Position numbers and translations under genes: made by a program
In this document: one piece after another, positions 1 to 9,148 of the stretch
Numbering within the stretch: position 1 is the stretch's first letter
Layout of the letters: the number at the start of each line of letters is the position of its first letter
Notes under the pieces: model-generated
The model's input: the letters and a program-made list of their open reading frames with translations, nothing else
What the model was told of the DNA's origin: nothing
Databases searched by the model: none
Origin: Oceanospirillum sp047518265
Lineage (GTDB): Bacteria > Pseudomonadota > Gammaproteobacteria > Pseudomonadales > Halomonadaceae
NCBI GenBank assembly: GCA_047518265.1
Contig: JAKZRG010000085.1
Span: forward strand, 1 to 64,000
Reading direction: 5' to 3'
DNA length: 64,000 nucleotides

Positions 1-144
1 TGCAAACCATTCCCACCATAATTTCATAGTCGCCTCTCGGTTTTTGGCTTGACTTTGTTTGTGGTGAATTTAAGTCCAGACCATAAACTTGAGAGGCGTC
101 AAGTTATACCGTTATTGCTGAGAACTTCGCACTGTCCAGTATAT

Positions 145-447
145 ATGTTGTTTTTGAAAAAGAGCTTATCGGCTGTAATTGTAATCTCCTCGGTTATGTT
201 TGTTGGTTGTGCTAGTAAAATGACACCTGAAATGATGAAGATTCGTTCTGTTACTGATGCCTCTAATTGTGAATTTATAGCTAGCTTGTCCACTGAAACA
301 ATACCTAGAAATCAGCTGGAGTATGTAAAAAGAGGGACTCATAAGGCCGGAGGTAATGCATTTAAAATTCAGAGTACTTCTACAGAAGTCGTTTCTGGTA
401 TGACGCTAATGATGACAAGTTATGAGTCCTATAGCTGTAAGTTTTAA
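145..447 (+). CDS. Small lipoprotein, DUF4156-like
   Basis: Predicted 100-residue lipoprotein. From the ATG at 145 it opens with two lysines, a hydrophobic stretch and a lipobox ending in Cys22 (F-V-G-C), followed by A-S, so it should be lipidated; with no Asp after the Cys, outer-membrane sorting is likely. The mature part is about 79 residues and has a K-A-G-G-N-A segment followed by beta-prone sequence, which recalls DUF4156/YjeI-type lipoproteins. An in-frame TTG at 49 would put 32 residues before the signal peptide, so the start at 145 is preferred. No partner gene is visible because the window begins just upstream. Function unknown; the family match is from memory of the pattern. Confidence 0.6.
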   Translation: MLFLKKSLSAVIVISSVMFVGCASKMTPEMMKIRSVTDASNCEFIASLSTETIPRNQLEYVKRGTHKAGGNAFKIQSTSTEVVSGMTLMMTSYESYSCKF

Positions 448-541
448 GTTCTATTGACGTTTATTACAGCCCTAATTGTGTTAATCCCCACTCCCCTCTT
501 TTTTGCCCCTTTGTTCTATCTCATAGGTTCGAGTGGCCGAT

Positions 542-1585
542 TTAGCAACAGCCGCCGTCCGTGGTGTCGGCAGCTGTGTCAAACGGCAGACTAGTGCCAC
601 AGCCATCAAAAATACCGTAATGCTGATCCCAGCTACCGATAAATTCAAAATGATCGCGGAAGCGGCTGTCGTGTAGCATGCGATAGGTATTGCCACATAC
701 TGGGAATACTCGGCCACGGTCGATGCGGTGATGTTTATCCAGCACAAAGGCTTCTGGGTTGTGGGGGATAGTGCCTTGGTATATCACGGCTTGGCCGTAG
801 TCTTCACAATGGCTTTCCAGTTCCGGCAGTTTAAACAGCCGGTAGGTGGCGGAGTAGAAGTTGATATGGCCTATTTTCTCTTCAATGTCTGGGTTGTCGA
901 TGGCCAGAGGGCGATCTTCTACCAGTCGAGGGTCTAAGAAACCGGCAGATTTGGCCAAATTATGGAAATCATTCCAGTACAGAGCGCCACTTAGACATTC
1001 CCCGTAAAGAACTGGATCTTCTACCAGTACTTGTGGCACTCGGCGGTCGGCATAAACGTCGGAGAAATAAAGCTCACCGCCGGGTTTTAGCAATCTATAG
1101 GCTTCGCGCAATACCGCCGGTTTATCGGGTGACAGGTTGATCACACAGTTAGAGACGATGATATCGAAACTCTCATCGGGTAAATCCAGTTCATCCAGTT
1201 GCTCGATATAGCCCTTTAAAAAGCGAGTATTCGATTTCTTATAACCAAATTTCTGTTGATGATATTCTTCATGTCGACGGGCAACGTCCAGTTGTTCATC
1301 AGTCATATCAACGCCGGTGACACTGCCGTTTTCACCGACCAAATGAGCCAGCGCATAGCAGTCACGGCCTGAGCCGCTACCCAAGTCCAGTATATGAGCA
1401 CCCTCTAGTAACTGAGGCGCAACTAGACCGCAACCATAATAGCGGGCCATTACCTCATCGTGGATCAATCCCAGTGTCTTTTTCAGGTAACGGGGCAAGT
1501 TAGTATCGGTACAGCAGGCATCGGTCTTTAGATCCTGAGAGCTTTGTAGCACCTTGCCGTAATAGTCTTTGATTTGATCATGCAT
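542..1585 (-). CDS. arsM: Arsenite S-adenosylmethionine methyltransferase (ArsM-like)
   Basis: Probable arsenite methyltransferase of 347 residues, transferring methyl groups from SAM to trivalent arsenic in the cytoplasm. The SAM-binding motif I (I-L-D-L-G-S-G-S-G) lies near residues 65-73 and the acidic ribose-binding motif (G-V-D-M) near 91-94. ArsM hallmarks are visible: Cys52 in Y-Y-G-C-G, Cys147 in S-N-C-V-I-N-L and Cys197 in G-E-C-L-S-G-A-L, which correspond to the three arsenic-binding cysteines of the family, plus a Cys24-Cys25 pair. The C-terminus ends in G-G-C-C, often seen in bacterial ArsM. No arsR, arsB or arsC lies nearby, so it stands alone. The ribosome site before the ATG is weak. 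Another small-molecule methyltransferase is possible but less likely given the cysteines. Confidence 0.85.
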   Translation of the reverse strand: MHDQIKDYYGKVLQSSQDLKTDACCTDTNLPRYLKKTLGLIHDEVMARYYGCGLVAPQLLEGAHILDLGSGSGRDCYALAHLVGENGSVTGVDMTDEQLDVARRHEEYHQQKFGYKKSNTRFLKGYIEQLDELDLPDESFDIIVSNCVINLSPDKPAVLREAYRLLKPGGELYFSDVYADRRVPQVLVEDPVLYGECLSGALYWNDFHNLAKSAGFLDPRLVEDRPLAIDNPDIEEKIGHINFYSATYRLFKLPELESHCEDYGQAVIYQGTIPHNPEAFVLDKHHRIDRGRVFPVCGNTYRMLHDSRFRDHFEFIGSWDQHYGIFDGCGTSLPFDTAADTTDGGCC

Positions 1586-1699
1586 AACGTGTCTCGATAT
1601 TCCTTAGAAAGTGTTTTGGAAGAGGAAGCTGGAACCTGTTGTGAATTAAGCTACATAAGGAGCATTTTGTTTTTTTCTTAGATACATTGAAACAAAGAG

Positions 1700-1715
1700 C
1701 CTGCAATATCGCAGG
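1700..1715 (-). terminator. Short hairpin, possible terminator of the 203-aa gene
   Basis: CCTGC and GCAGG arms around a six-base loop, followed on the minus strand by a T-rich stretch (TCTTTGTTT). It lies about 85 bp beyond the stop of the minus-strand gene at 1800-2411. The stem is only five base pairs, so the call is weak. Confidence 0.35.
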
Positions 1716-1799
1716 TTTTAGTGTGTTGTAGATTAACAGTACTAGGAGAGGGGCTACTTCGGTAAAGGGCTCTTCGTGTTACTTCAACGCTCCTTCTCA

Positions 1800-2411
1800 T
1801 TAGCCCTCTCGCAAAACTAAAATACAATCGTCTGCGATGCCATATTTTGCACGAAGTGAGTTTAAAACCGAATAAGGTTTAAACGTATTTTCTGTTGTAA
1901 GAAGGGGGGCTATATAGAACCAAACTAAATTGTAATCTCCAAAATAACCGTAAAATGCTTCAAGTAATGCATAATACTTATCTTCTTCAGAGACTAATTT
2001 TGATGTCATATGATCAAATATTACAGAGGAAAAAACTGAATTGTCATCCGACTCAGATATCCTCTCTCTATAAGATTGGCTATCACTGGTTAGCCTGATT
2101 TCAAAGCTTGATAACCTATCTGATAGACTACCTTCTCCTTCTGCAGCTAGTATCTTTTTTTTCTCTTGTAGATCCTCACGAACCAAATTTTCCAATAGCT
2201 CTGGGATTTCTTCAGAGTCAATTTGCTTGTACTTTTCAGGTAACTGAGAGTGAAAGTTAGCGATAAGCATTTGGCTATTAGGAAAATAGCTGAAGACTTT
2301 GGCAATTTCTTCATCACTTAAGTCCTCCATAAATAATGCATAAAAGTGCGAGCTATCAAGCTCGGCATGCCCTTCACAGAAATCGACCCAGTTATCGATA
2401 ATTGGCTTCAT
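1800..2411 (-). CDS. Unrecognised acidic soluble protein
   Basis: A 203-residue protein I do not recognise. It is acidic, has no signal peptide or membrane segment, and looks mostly helical with charged E/K/D-rich stretches around residues 65-95 and 105-125. The C-terminal third is richer in aromatics (Y-Y-A-L-L-E-A-F-Y-G-Y-F-G-D-Y). The DNA is visibly more AT-rich than the flanking arsM-like and PhoD-like genes, which suggests different ancestry. The next gene upstream on the same strand is another small orphan (2464-2712), 52 bp away, so the two may be co-transcribed. Size, acidity and pairing would fit an orphan immunity or accessory protein, but that is conjecture. Start taken at the ATG at 2411; no good ribosome site is visible. 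Confidence 0.55.
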   Translation of the reverse strand: MKPIIDNWVDFCEGHAELDSSHFYALFMEDLSDEEIAKVFSYFPNSQMLIANFHSQLPEKYKQIDSEEIPELLENLVREDLQEKKKILAAEGEGSLSDRLSSFEIRLTSDSQSYRERISESDDNSVFSSVIFDHMTSKLVSEEDKYYALLEAFYGYFGDYNLVWFYIAPLLTTENTFKPYSVLNSLRAKYGIADDCILVLREG

Positions 2412-2463
2412 AATGTAATTTATACTCTATTGGAAATAACAGGGTGTAATGAATTTGCACTGA

Positions 2464-2712
2464 CTAAACTTCATATGGGATGGGTGCCCATAACCCTCTA
2501 AACGGAAAGTCAGGTGCAATCAATCTCCATTCACCATTACACTTTTGACATCTAAACCATCGTTCTTCGCCAGTTCCAGCCTCATATAGCTTATCCAAAG
2601 GCTGTTCTTCCTGAAGAAAGCCAGTATCTAAGATCAGTCGATGATATCTAAGATATTCACCGGTATCTTTAAATCCACCGTTTATGCGTAAGTTGAAGCA
2701 TTCGCAAGACAT
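2464..2712 (-). CDS. Small Cys-containing protein, possible zinc-binding orphan
   Basis: An 82-residue protein of unknown function. Two cysteines near the start (C-E-C at residues 3-5) and a C-x-x-C (R-C-Q-K-C) near 54-57 could bind one zinc ion. The C-terminal half is rich in Trp and Pro (E-W-R-L-I-A-P-D-F-P-F-R-G-L-W), a composition common in small immunity-type proteins. There is no signal peptide or membrane segment. An AAGGAG ribosome site lies about 10 bp before the ATG, which supports translation. It precedes the 203-aa unknown on the same strand. No toxin gene is visible next to it, so an immunity role is only a suggestion. Confidence 0.55.
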   Translation of the reverse strand: MSCECFNLRINGGFKDTGEYLRYHRLILDTGFLQEEQPLDKLYEAGTGEERWFRCQKCNGEWRLIAPDFPFRGLWAPIPYEV

Positions 2713-2838
2713 TAGAATATATCTCCTTTATCTCGTTATTAACGGTTGTCTGGGTAAACTTTTTTAGTATTAATCTGTCATTTATCTTGTCTTATAGGTA
2801 GTTTAAACCGAGATACTATAAAGGAATGACTCTACATT

Positions 2839-4803
2839 ATGTCCCACCATGATCTGCCTCTGGTACTGGCTGGCCCGATACTGCGCCGGTTAACTCCCTC
2901 TCGTTTAACCTTTTGGTTAGCCACTTCTCAGCCGGTTTTGTCTCAGCTGACGCTGGAGCCTGAGCAAGGGGAGCCGCAGTTTTTCTCTTCCGATGAGTTA
3001 TCCACAGCGACTCGTGAGCTGGAATCGGGCCAGAGGCTATTTTTCTATCTGATTGATCTGCCGGTTAAACAGGCGTTGCCACAGGATTGCTGGATCGGTT
3101 ATCAGTTGGAGCTTCAGCCGTGCTTTGGTATTGATAATAATCAGCAGGACGAGCAGGCATTAGGGCAGCCCTGGTTAACATGGCAACAGTGGGCTCCAGA
3201 TCTCTGTTATCCCGGTCGGGATATGCCGGGTTTTGTCTTAAAATCTAAACTGGATCAGCTATTACACGGGTCTTGTCGTAAACCCCATCATGTCAGTGGT
3301 GATGGTCTGGTGCGTGCGGATCAGCATTTGGCGGAGCAATTGGATCAGCCTGAGAATTGGCCGGGGTTGCTGATGATGGGGGGGGATCAAATCTACTCCG
3401 ATGATGTAGCAGGGCCTATGTTGGTGGCGATTCACCGGTTGCTGGAGCAGTTGCAGTTGCCAGTCGAAGCGCTACCAGAAGCAAGAGTCTCCGATACTGC
3501 TGAGTTGTATCAGGATCAAAGCCAGTATTATCACCGGGAGAACTTACTGCCTGTTACACAGCCGGGGCGAGATGTGCGGCGTCGGTTGTTTGAGGGGGTA
3601 CGTAAGCCGGTCTTTACGACGGATACAGCCCATAACCACCTTGTCTCCTTGGGTGAGGTGTTGGCTATGTATCTGTTGGTTTGGTCGCCAGCCGGTTGGC
3701 AAGGTTTGTCTTTGGATATGCCGGTTGAGCTTGATCCTGAGATGGCAGAGCGTTATCGACATGAGCAGAAGGAGGTGGAGACTTTCGCTCAGCAGCTGAG
3801 TACAGTTCAGCGGGTGATGGCTCATCTTCCTGTGGCCATGATATTTGATGATCATGATATTACCGATGACTGGAATCTGACGGCGGGTTGGGAACAGACC
3901 GCTTATGGTCATCCTTTTTCCCGAAGAATTATTGGCAATACGTTGTTGGGGTATCTGATCTGTCAGGGTTGGGGCAATGCACCGGAGCAATACCCTGATA
4001 CGTTAATGCAGCAGGTTCAGCACACTCTGAAAGAACCCGGTTTGAAGAAACATGATCAGTTGATTACGGATCTGTACCGTTTCTCCCATTGGCATTATCA
4101 GTGGGATACTCAGCCTGTTTTGATGGTATTGGATACCCGTACTCACCGTTGGCGTTCGGAAAAAGGTTTGAATCAGCCCTCAGGTTTAATGGATTGGGAG
4201 GCATTAACGGATCTGCAGCATCGTTTAATCGGCCATGAGGCGGTGGTTTTGGTGTCTCCGGCACCTATCTTTGGTGTAAAGCTTATCGAGGCTGTACAAA
4301 AGCTATTTACCCTATGCGGTAAACCCTTGATGGTGGATGCGGAGAATTGGATGGCTCACCCGGGGGCGGCCTATACCATGATGAATATGTTCCGCCATGC
4401 ACAGACCCCTCGGCATTTTGTGATTTTATCCGGTGATGTGCACTACTCTTTTGCTTACGATATTGAATTGAAAGGCGATAAGCGAGGGCAGGATATTTGG
4501 CAGATCACCAGTAGCGGTATGAAAAATGAATTCCCGAAGAAGCTGTTAACCGTCTTTGATCGACTGAACCGCTGGTTATACAGTCCTAAGTCTCCTCTAA
4601 ACTGGTTCACCAAACGGCGCAAGATGCGCATTATCCCACGTAAGCCAGATTCGGCAGATCCTGGAGAACGTTTGCTGAATGCTGCGGGTATCGGTTTGGT
4701 TGAGTTAACGGCGGATGGACGGCCGAAAAAGATTGTACAGCTTTGTGCGGATAGGCCGGATATTGAATTTCACCCCCGTGAGCACGAGGCTCACTGGGAG
4801 TAG
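2839..4803 (+). CDS. PhoD-like metallophosphoesterase
   Basis: A 654-residue protein of the PhoD/alkaline phosphatase D-like metallophosphatase family. Metal-binding motifs appear in order: G-D-Q-I-Y-S-D-D near residues 182-189, F-D-D-H-D-I-T-D-D-W near 336-346, and S-G-D-V-H-Y-S-F-A-Y near 530-540. These match the GDQ, DDHD and GDxHxS blocks used by the family to hold Fe/Ca in the active site. The N-terminal 120 residues look like a beta-rich domain. There is no signal peptide, unlike secreted PhoD, so it is probably cytoplasmic and its substrate may not be an exported phosphodiester. It is a single-gene unit, convergent with the M23 peptidase gene. Confidence 0.85.
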   Translation: MSHHDLPLVLAGPILRRLTPSRLTFWLATSQPVLSQLTLEPEQGEPQFFSSDELSTATRELESGQRLFFYLIDLPVKQALPQDCWIGYQLELQPCFGIDNNQQDEQALGQPWLTWQQWAPDLCYPGRDMPGFVLKSKLDQLLHGSCRKPHHVSGDGLVRADQHLAEQLDQPENWPGLLMMGGDQIYSDDVAGPMLVAIHRLLEQLQLPVEALPEARVSDTAELYQDQSQYYHRENLLPVTQPGRDVRRRLFEGVRKPVFTTDTAHNHLVSLGEVLAMYLLVWSPAGWQGLSLDMPVELDPEMAERYRHEQKEVETFAQQLSTVQRVMAHLPVAMIFDDHDITDDWNLTAGWEQTAYGHPFSRRIIGNTLLGYLICQGWGNAPEQYPDTLMQQVQHTLKEPGLKKHDQLITDLYRFSHWHYQWDTQPVLMVLDTRTHRWRSEKGLNQPSGLMDWEALTDLQHRLIGHEAVVLVSPAPIFGVKLIEAVQKLFTLCGKPLMVDAENWMAHPGAAYTMMNMFRHAQTPRHFVILSGDVHYSFAYDIELKGDKRGQDIWQITSSGMKNEFPKKLLTVFDRLNRWLYSPKSPLNWFTKRRKMRIIPRKPDSADPGERLLNAAGIGLVELTADGRPKKIVQLCADRPDIEFHPREHEAHWE

Positions 4804-4880
4804 GTTGTTCTATTATTACTCTGCTATTAGTCGAGTCATCTGTCCTCGATTCTCGATAAGGTGATGGAAGGCTCGACGCA

Positions 4881-5816
4881 TTACTGTACAGGGTTTAAAA
4901 ACAGCTCAGGGTCAACATAAACACCGTTTAGGTTGACGCTGAAATGCAGGTGAGGTTTCTTGATGGGAGACGCAAAGCTCTTACCAAAGATAATCTCTTT
5001 CCCGCTGCGGCCAATCTTGCCAATCTCTTCCCCACGGCTGATCCATTGTCCCGGTCGAATACGGAAGTTCACGGCATCAAGATGGCTGTATTGGGTAAAT
5101 AAGCCGCTACCGTGATCAATGACCACGTGTTTACCTTGATAGAAGAGGTCATCAATCAGCACGACTCGACCATTGGCTGGGGCCACCACTCGCTGTCCCG
5201 CCAGATCAACACCGTTATGGTTATAGATCATCTGCTGGTTATAAAACATCCGCTTACCAAAAGGCTTTAGTAGGCTGCTACCATTGGTCGGGTGTAAAAA
5301 GGCTCTTTTGTCGGGTTCGCCACTTTGCCAGCGTTTGACCAGATTCATCAGGGTGTTTTTATCTTGAGCAATGCGGTTCTTCTGGCCTGGGGTAAGGCCT
5401 GTGCGTAGGGGTTGCTTGCTGGCAATACGCTTGTCGCCGCTGTATTCCGGGTCTAAGACATCGATATAGATATTACGGCTACGACCACCGGGCTGACGAA
5501 TATCGATGCTGTGTTTCCCGGCGCCTAAATCTTGTCCTAAACCAATCCAAGCGACCCAGCGATCATCACTGCGGCTGTTGTAGGCGCGATTAGCGGTATA
5601 AACCCGTTGTCCACGGAAATAGACTTCAGGTACACCTTCGCCAATGGAGTTCGGCAGTTCGATAACCACTAAGCCACCGGGAACGGGGTTACTTCTGGGG
5701 TTAAAGTCTGCGAAGGCAGGCAGGCTAAGAAATGCGGTGATAGCGGCTGTGGCAGTGACGGAGGCCAATAGACGGGCAGGCCGAAACCGATGAATGAAAG
5801 GTTTGATCACGCGCAT
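4881..5816 (-). CDS. M23-family (LytM) metallopeptidase, secreted
   Basis: Predicted periplasmic zinc endopeptidase acting on peptidoglycan cross-links, 311 residues. The ATG at 5816 is chosen over one 30 bp upstream because an AGGGGA ribosome site sits 5 bp before it and it gives a clean signal peptide: basic start, hydrophobic core and a likely cleavage after A-F-A near residue 36. The N-terminal half looks beta-rich. The C-terminal LytM domain shows H-N-G-V-D-L and the closing H-L-H-F pair, so the usual zinc ligands are present and the enzyme should be active. It follows xseA on the same strand with a gap of about 50 bp, and the two are probably co-transcribed. Confidence 0.9.
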   Translation of the reverse strand: MRVIKPFIHRFRPARLLASVTATAAITAFLSLPAFADFNPRSNPVPGGLVVIELPNSIGEGVPEVYFRGQRVYTANRAYNSRSDDRWVAWIGLGQDLGAGKHSIDIRQPGGRSRNIYIDVLDPEYSGDKRIASKQPLRTGLTPGQKNRIAQDKNTLMNLVKRWQSGEPDKRAFLHPTNGSSLLKPFGKRMFYNQQMIYNHNGVDLAGQRVVAPANGRVVLIDDLFYQGKHVVIDHGSGLFTQYSHLDAVNFRIRPGQWISRGEEIGKIGRSGKEIIFGKSFASPIKKPHLHFSVNLNGVYVDPELFLNPVQ

Positions 5817-5868
5817 AATATTCCCCTGTGTTAACTCCTGATCCACATTTTAGCGTAAATAAGCTGAA

Positions 5869-7395
5869 CTATGTGGCCTTGTGCTGAACCTGACAGATCA
5901 ATTGCCCTTCTGACAGTCTGGCGGTAACGGTATCGCCTTCCTCGACCTGTTGATGATGACGAATAATGTTTCCTTGATCATCTTCAACAATGGCATAACC
6001 TCGTGACAAGGTGGCTAATGGACTTACCGTTTCTAATCGATGGCTTAACTGTGCCAGTGTCTGATTCTGTTTAGCAAGTTGATTTTGCACACTTTTATAT
6101 AATCTTTGCTCTAAGGCTGATAAATCCTGTTGGCTCTGTTGCTGTAGTTTTTCTGGTGAGGCTTGTTTTAAGCGATGTTCCAACTGCTCTAGAGCCTGTT
6201 GCATCTGTTGTTGCTGGTGTTGCCAGCCCAGCGTTAATCGTTTTCCTTGGCTGACCAGTTGATCCTGTTGGCGCTGGATAATCTCTTTGGGATGGCGTAG
6301 CTGATTGGCCTGTAGATCCAGTTGTTGTTGTTTCTTTAACAGCAGGTTTTCCATGGCCTGAGTTAAACGCTTTTCCATCTGCTGTAACTGACGATCTTGT
6401 TGCAGTAAGTCTTGATAGCAGCGCTGATAACGGTGATCCAAATAATCTAAACGCTGTTGTTGATCCTGTAATAGTCGCTGCATCTGTTGTTGCAGCTTAT
6501 TTTCGCTTTGGGCTAACCAGTTTTGCCATTGATTGAGATCTGGGCTAACCAGCTCTGCTGCCGCAGATGGTGTGGGTGCTCTTAGATCGGCCACATAATC
6601 GGAAATAGTAATATCTGTTTCATGGCCCACGGCACTGACAATGGGGATCAGGCTGGCAAAGATAGCCCGTGCGACCCTTTCATCGTTAAAGGCCCACAGA
6701 TCCTCCAGACTGCCGCCACCACGGCCAACAATCAGCAGATCTGCTTTATCGTGCAGATGAGCCAGCTCTATGGCACGGGCAATGGCATCCGGTGCATCAA
6801 CACCTTGCACTACGGCAGGGTAGATAATGACCTCGGCCAGAGGAAAGCGTCGATTCAAAACCGTCAGCATATCTCGTACAGCGGCACCCGTGGGGGAGGT
6901 CACTAAGCCAATGACATCAGGAATCGGCGGTAAGGGCTTTTTAGCGCTGCGATCAAACAGGCCTTCTTCTTTTAAGCGATGTTTAAGGGCTTCAAAGGCA
7001 CGAATCAGAGCCCCTCGTCCTTGCTCTTCCATGGTCTCTGCTATCAGCTGATAATCACCTCGCCCCTCATACAGGCTGACTCTGGCGTGCAGTTGTACCT
7101 TGTCACCGTTTTTTGGCTTAAAGGCCAGCATTTGAGCTCGATTACGAAACATGGCGCAGCGCACCTGACTCTGTTCATCCTTTAAACTGAAGTACAGATG
7201 ACCGGATGCCGGTGAGCTGAGGTTGGATATTTCACCCTGTACAACGATCAGAGGGAACTTTCCCTCTAATAATTGACGTACCTTGCGGTTCAGTTCCGTC
7301 ACGGTAAAAACAGGTTGGCCAATACTGCTGACAGGTTGGCCAGCGTTATTGTTTGTTGGGTCTGTATTACCGAGAGGTGAGGAAGATGAGGGCAT
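5869..7395 (-). CDS. xseA: Exodeoxyribonuclease VII large subunit
   Basis: Large subunit of exonuclease VII, which with XseB degrades single-stranded DNA to short oligonucleotides. The N-terminal OB fold (about residues 25-120) is followed by the catalytic domain with the V-T-S-P-T-G-A-A-V-R-D block and the G-R-G-G-G-S-L-E-D-L-W-A-F-N-D-E motif. The C-terminal region is a long coiled coil very rich in glutamine (about residues 285-455), making the protein 508 residues against about 456 in E. coli. Divergent from guaB, which is the usual arrangement in gammaproteobacteria. xseB is not in this window. Confidence 0.97.
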   Translation of the reverse strand: MPSSSSPLGNTDPTNNNAGQPVSSIGQPVFTVTELNRKVRQLLEGKFPLIVVQGEISNLSSPASGHLYFSLKDEQSQVRCAMFRNRAQMLAFKPKNGDKVQLHARVSLYEGRGDYQLIAETMEEQGRGALIRAFEALKHRLKEEGLFDRSAKKPLPPIPDVIGLVTSPTGAAVRDMLTVLNRRFPLAEVIIYPAVVQGVDAPDAIARAIELAHLHDKADLLIVGRGGGSLEDLWAFNDERVARAIFASLIPIVSAVGHETDITISDYVADLRAPTPSAAAELVSPDLNQWQNWLAQSENKLQQQMQRLLQDQQQRLDYLDHRYQRCYQDLLQQDRQLQQMEKRLTQAMENLLLKKQQQLDLQANQLRHPKEIIQRQQDQLVSQGKRLTLGWQHQQQQMQQALEQLEHRLKQASPEKLQQQSQQDLSALEQRLYKSVQNQLAKQNQTLAQLSHRLETVSPLATLSRGYAIVEDDQGNIIRHHQQVEEGDTVTARLSEGQLICQVQHKAT

Positions 7396-7610
7396 AAATA
7401 TTTCGCTTATTCCATAAAACCTAGCAGGGGTTTAGTTTAACACTGGATTTTGTCGTGGTTTTCATCAGAAAGGAAGAAAAGCAGAAAATACCACTCATTA
7501 TACAGAAAACAGTAAAAGTTATGGTTGATCAGGTTTACGAAAAATGATTCTTACGATAAAATAGCAGGTTAATCTTCTTTTATCCTCACTGTTCAGCAGG
7601 CTCGCGGAAT

Positions 7611-9080
7611 ATGTTACGTATTGCTCAAGAAGCACTCACTTTTGATGATGTTTTGCTGGTTCCAGGCTACTCCGATGTTCTACCGAATGACGTTAGTCTG
7701 AAAACCCGAATTACTCGTGATATCAATCTGAATATCCCGCTGGTTTCTGCGGCGATGGATACTGTGACGGAAGCCCGTCTGGCCATTGCGATGGCTCAGG
7801 AAGGTGGCATCGGCATTATCCATAAAAACATGACCATTGCTCAGCAAGCTCAGCAAGTGCGTCAGGTTAAGAAACACGAAAGTGTGATCGTAAAAGACCC
7901 AGTAACAGTAACACCGGCAACAACGGTTAGTGAACTACTGGAATTGACCCGTGAGACACGCTTCTCCGGTATGCCAGTGGTTGAAGGCGATGATCTGGTT
8001 GGTATTGTTACCAGCCGTGATTTCCGTTTCAAACCGAATCTGGATGATGTTGTTGCCAACATCATGACGCCAAAAGAAAAGCTGGTAACGGTTAAGCAGG
8101 GTGCGTCTCTGGACGATATCAAGGCTAAACTGCACCAGTACCGTATTGAAAAGATTCTGGTCGTGGACGATGAGTTCCACCTGCAAGGTCTGGTTACGGT
8201 TAAAGATATCGAAAAAGCCCGTACTTATCCTAATGCCTGTAAAGACGAGGATGGTCGTCTGCGCGTAGGTGCTGCGGTAGGTACAGGTGCTGAAACGCCT
8301 GATCGTGTTACGGCTCTGGTTGAAGCCGGTGTTGACGTAATCGTAGTTGATACGGCGCATGGTCACTCAAAAGGTGTTATCGATCGTGTGAGCTGGGTGA
8401 AGAAAAACTTCCCTCAGGTTCAGGTTATCGGTGGCAACATTGCGACAGCTGAAGCGGCGATTGCATTGGCTGAAGCCGGTGCGGATGCGGTTAAAGTCGG
8501 TATTGGCCCAGGTTCTATCTGTACCACTCGTATTGTTGCGGGTGTTGGTGTGCCTCAGATCTCTGCTATTGCTAACGTTTCTGCAGCACTGGAAAAATAC
8601 GATATCCCTCTGATTGCAGATGGCGGTGTACGTTTTTCTGGTGATCTGTCTAAAGCGATTGTCGCAGGTGCTAGCGTTGTCATGGTTGGCGGCTTACTGG
8701 CTGGTACTGAAGAAGCGCCGGGTGAGATCGAACTGTACCAAGGCCGTTCTTATAAGGCTTATCGTGGTATGGGTTCTCTGGGTGCTATGTCTCAGGCACA
8801 GGGCTCCAGTGACCGTTACTTCCAAGATAAAGATGCAGGCGTAGAGAAGCTGGTACCGGAAGGTATCGAAGGTCGCGTACCTTATAAAGGCTCTATGACT
8901 GCAATTGTGCATCAAATGATGGGCGGTCTGCGCTCTTCTATGGGTTACACCGGTAGCCATGATATTGCTGAGATGCGTACTGTACCTCAGTTTGTACAGA
9001 TCACTGGCGCAGGTATGCGTGAGTCACATGTACACGATGTGCAAATCACTAAAGAAGCCCCGAACTATCGGGTGAGCTAA
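7611..9080 (+). CDS. guaB: Inosine-5'-monophosphate dehydrogenase
   Basis: Converts IMP to XMP with NAD+, the first committed step of GMP synthesis. At 489 residues it has the family's normal length. The TIM barrel is split by a CBS-domain pair at about residues 93-205; the catalytic loop G-P-G-S-I-C-T-T-R carries Cys304, and the flap region R-G-M-G-S-L-G-A-M-S-Q follows. The C-terminus is intact. It is transcribed away from xseA and followed by a strong terminator and then guaA, so guaB and guaA may be separately controlled here rather than forming a tight guaBA operon. Confidence 0.98.
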   Translation: MLRIAQEALTFDDVLLVPGYSDVLPNDVSLKTRITRDINLNIPLVSAAMDTVTEARLAIAMAQEGGIGIIHKNMTIAQQAQQVRQVKKHESVIVKDPVTVTPATTVSELLELTRETRFSGMPVVEGDDLVGIVTSRDFRFKPNLDDVVANIMTPKEKLVTVKQGASLDDIKAKLHQYRIEKILVVDDEFHLQGLVTVKDIEKARTYPNACKDEDGRLRVGAAVGTGAETPDRVTALVEAGVDVIVVDTAHGHSKGVIDRVSWVKKNFPQVQVIGGNIATAEAAIALAEAGADAVKVGIGPGSICTTRIVAGVGVPQISAIANVSAALEKYDIPLIADGGVRFSGDLSKAIVAGASVVMVGGLLAGTEEAPGEIELYQGRSYKAYRGMGSLGAMSQAQGSSDRYFQDKDAGVEKLVPEGIEGRVPYKGSMTAIVHQMMGGLRSSMGYTGSHDIAEMRTVPQFVQITGAGMRESHVHDVQITKEAPNYRVS

Positions 9081-9099
9081 TTAGCTGATAAGTATTAAG

Positions 9100-9128
9100 A
9101 AGTGGGGCATTTTTGCCCCACTTTTTGT
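9100..9128 (+). terminator. Rho-independent terminator after guaB
   Basis: A ten-base-pair perfect stem (AAGTGGGGCA / TGCCCCACTT) with a four-T loop followed directly by a T run. It begins 19 bp after the guaB stop, so much guaB transcription should end before guaA. Confidence 0.9.
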
Positions 9129-9148
9129 TTAGCTAAAGCGTTCTTTTT

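Noticed and set aside
31..98. CGCCTCTC/GAGAGGCG inverted arms near the window start
   Set aside because: Eight bases with a 52-base loop and no clear tail; too weak and too close to the edge to call.
481..747. 88-residue reading frame over the arsM 3' end
   Set aside because: It overlaps the real gene in another frame and has no ribosome site or recognisable content; the same holds for the many other frames inside xseA, guaB, guaA and suf genes.
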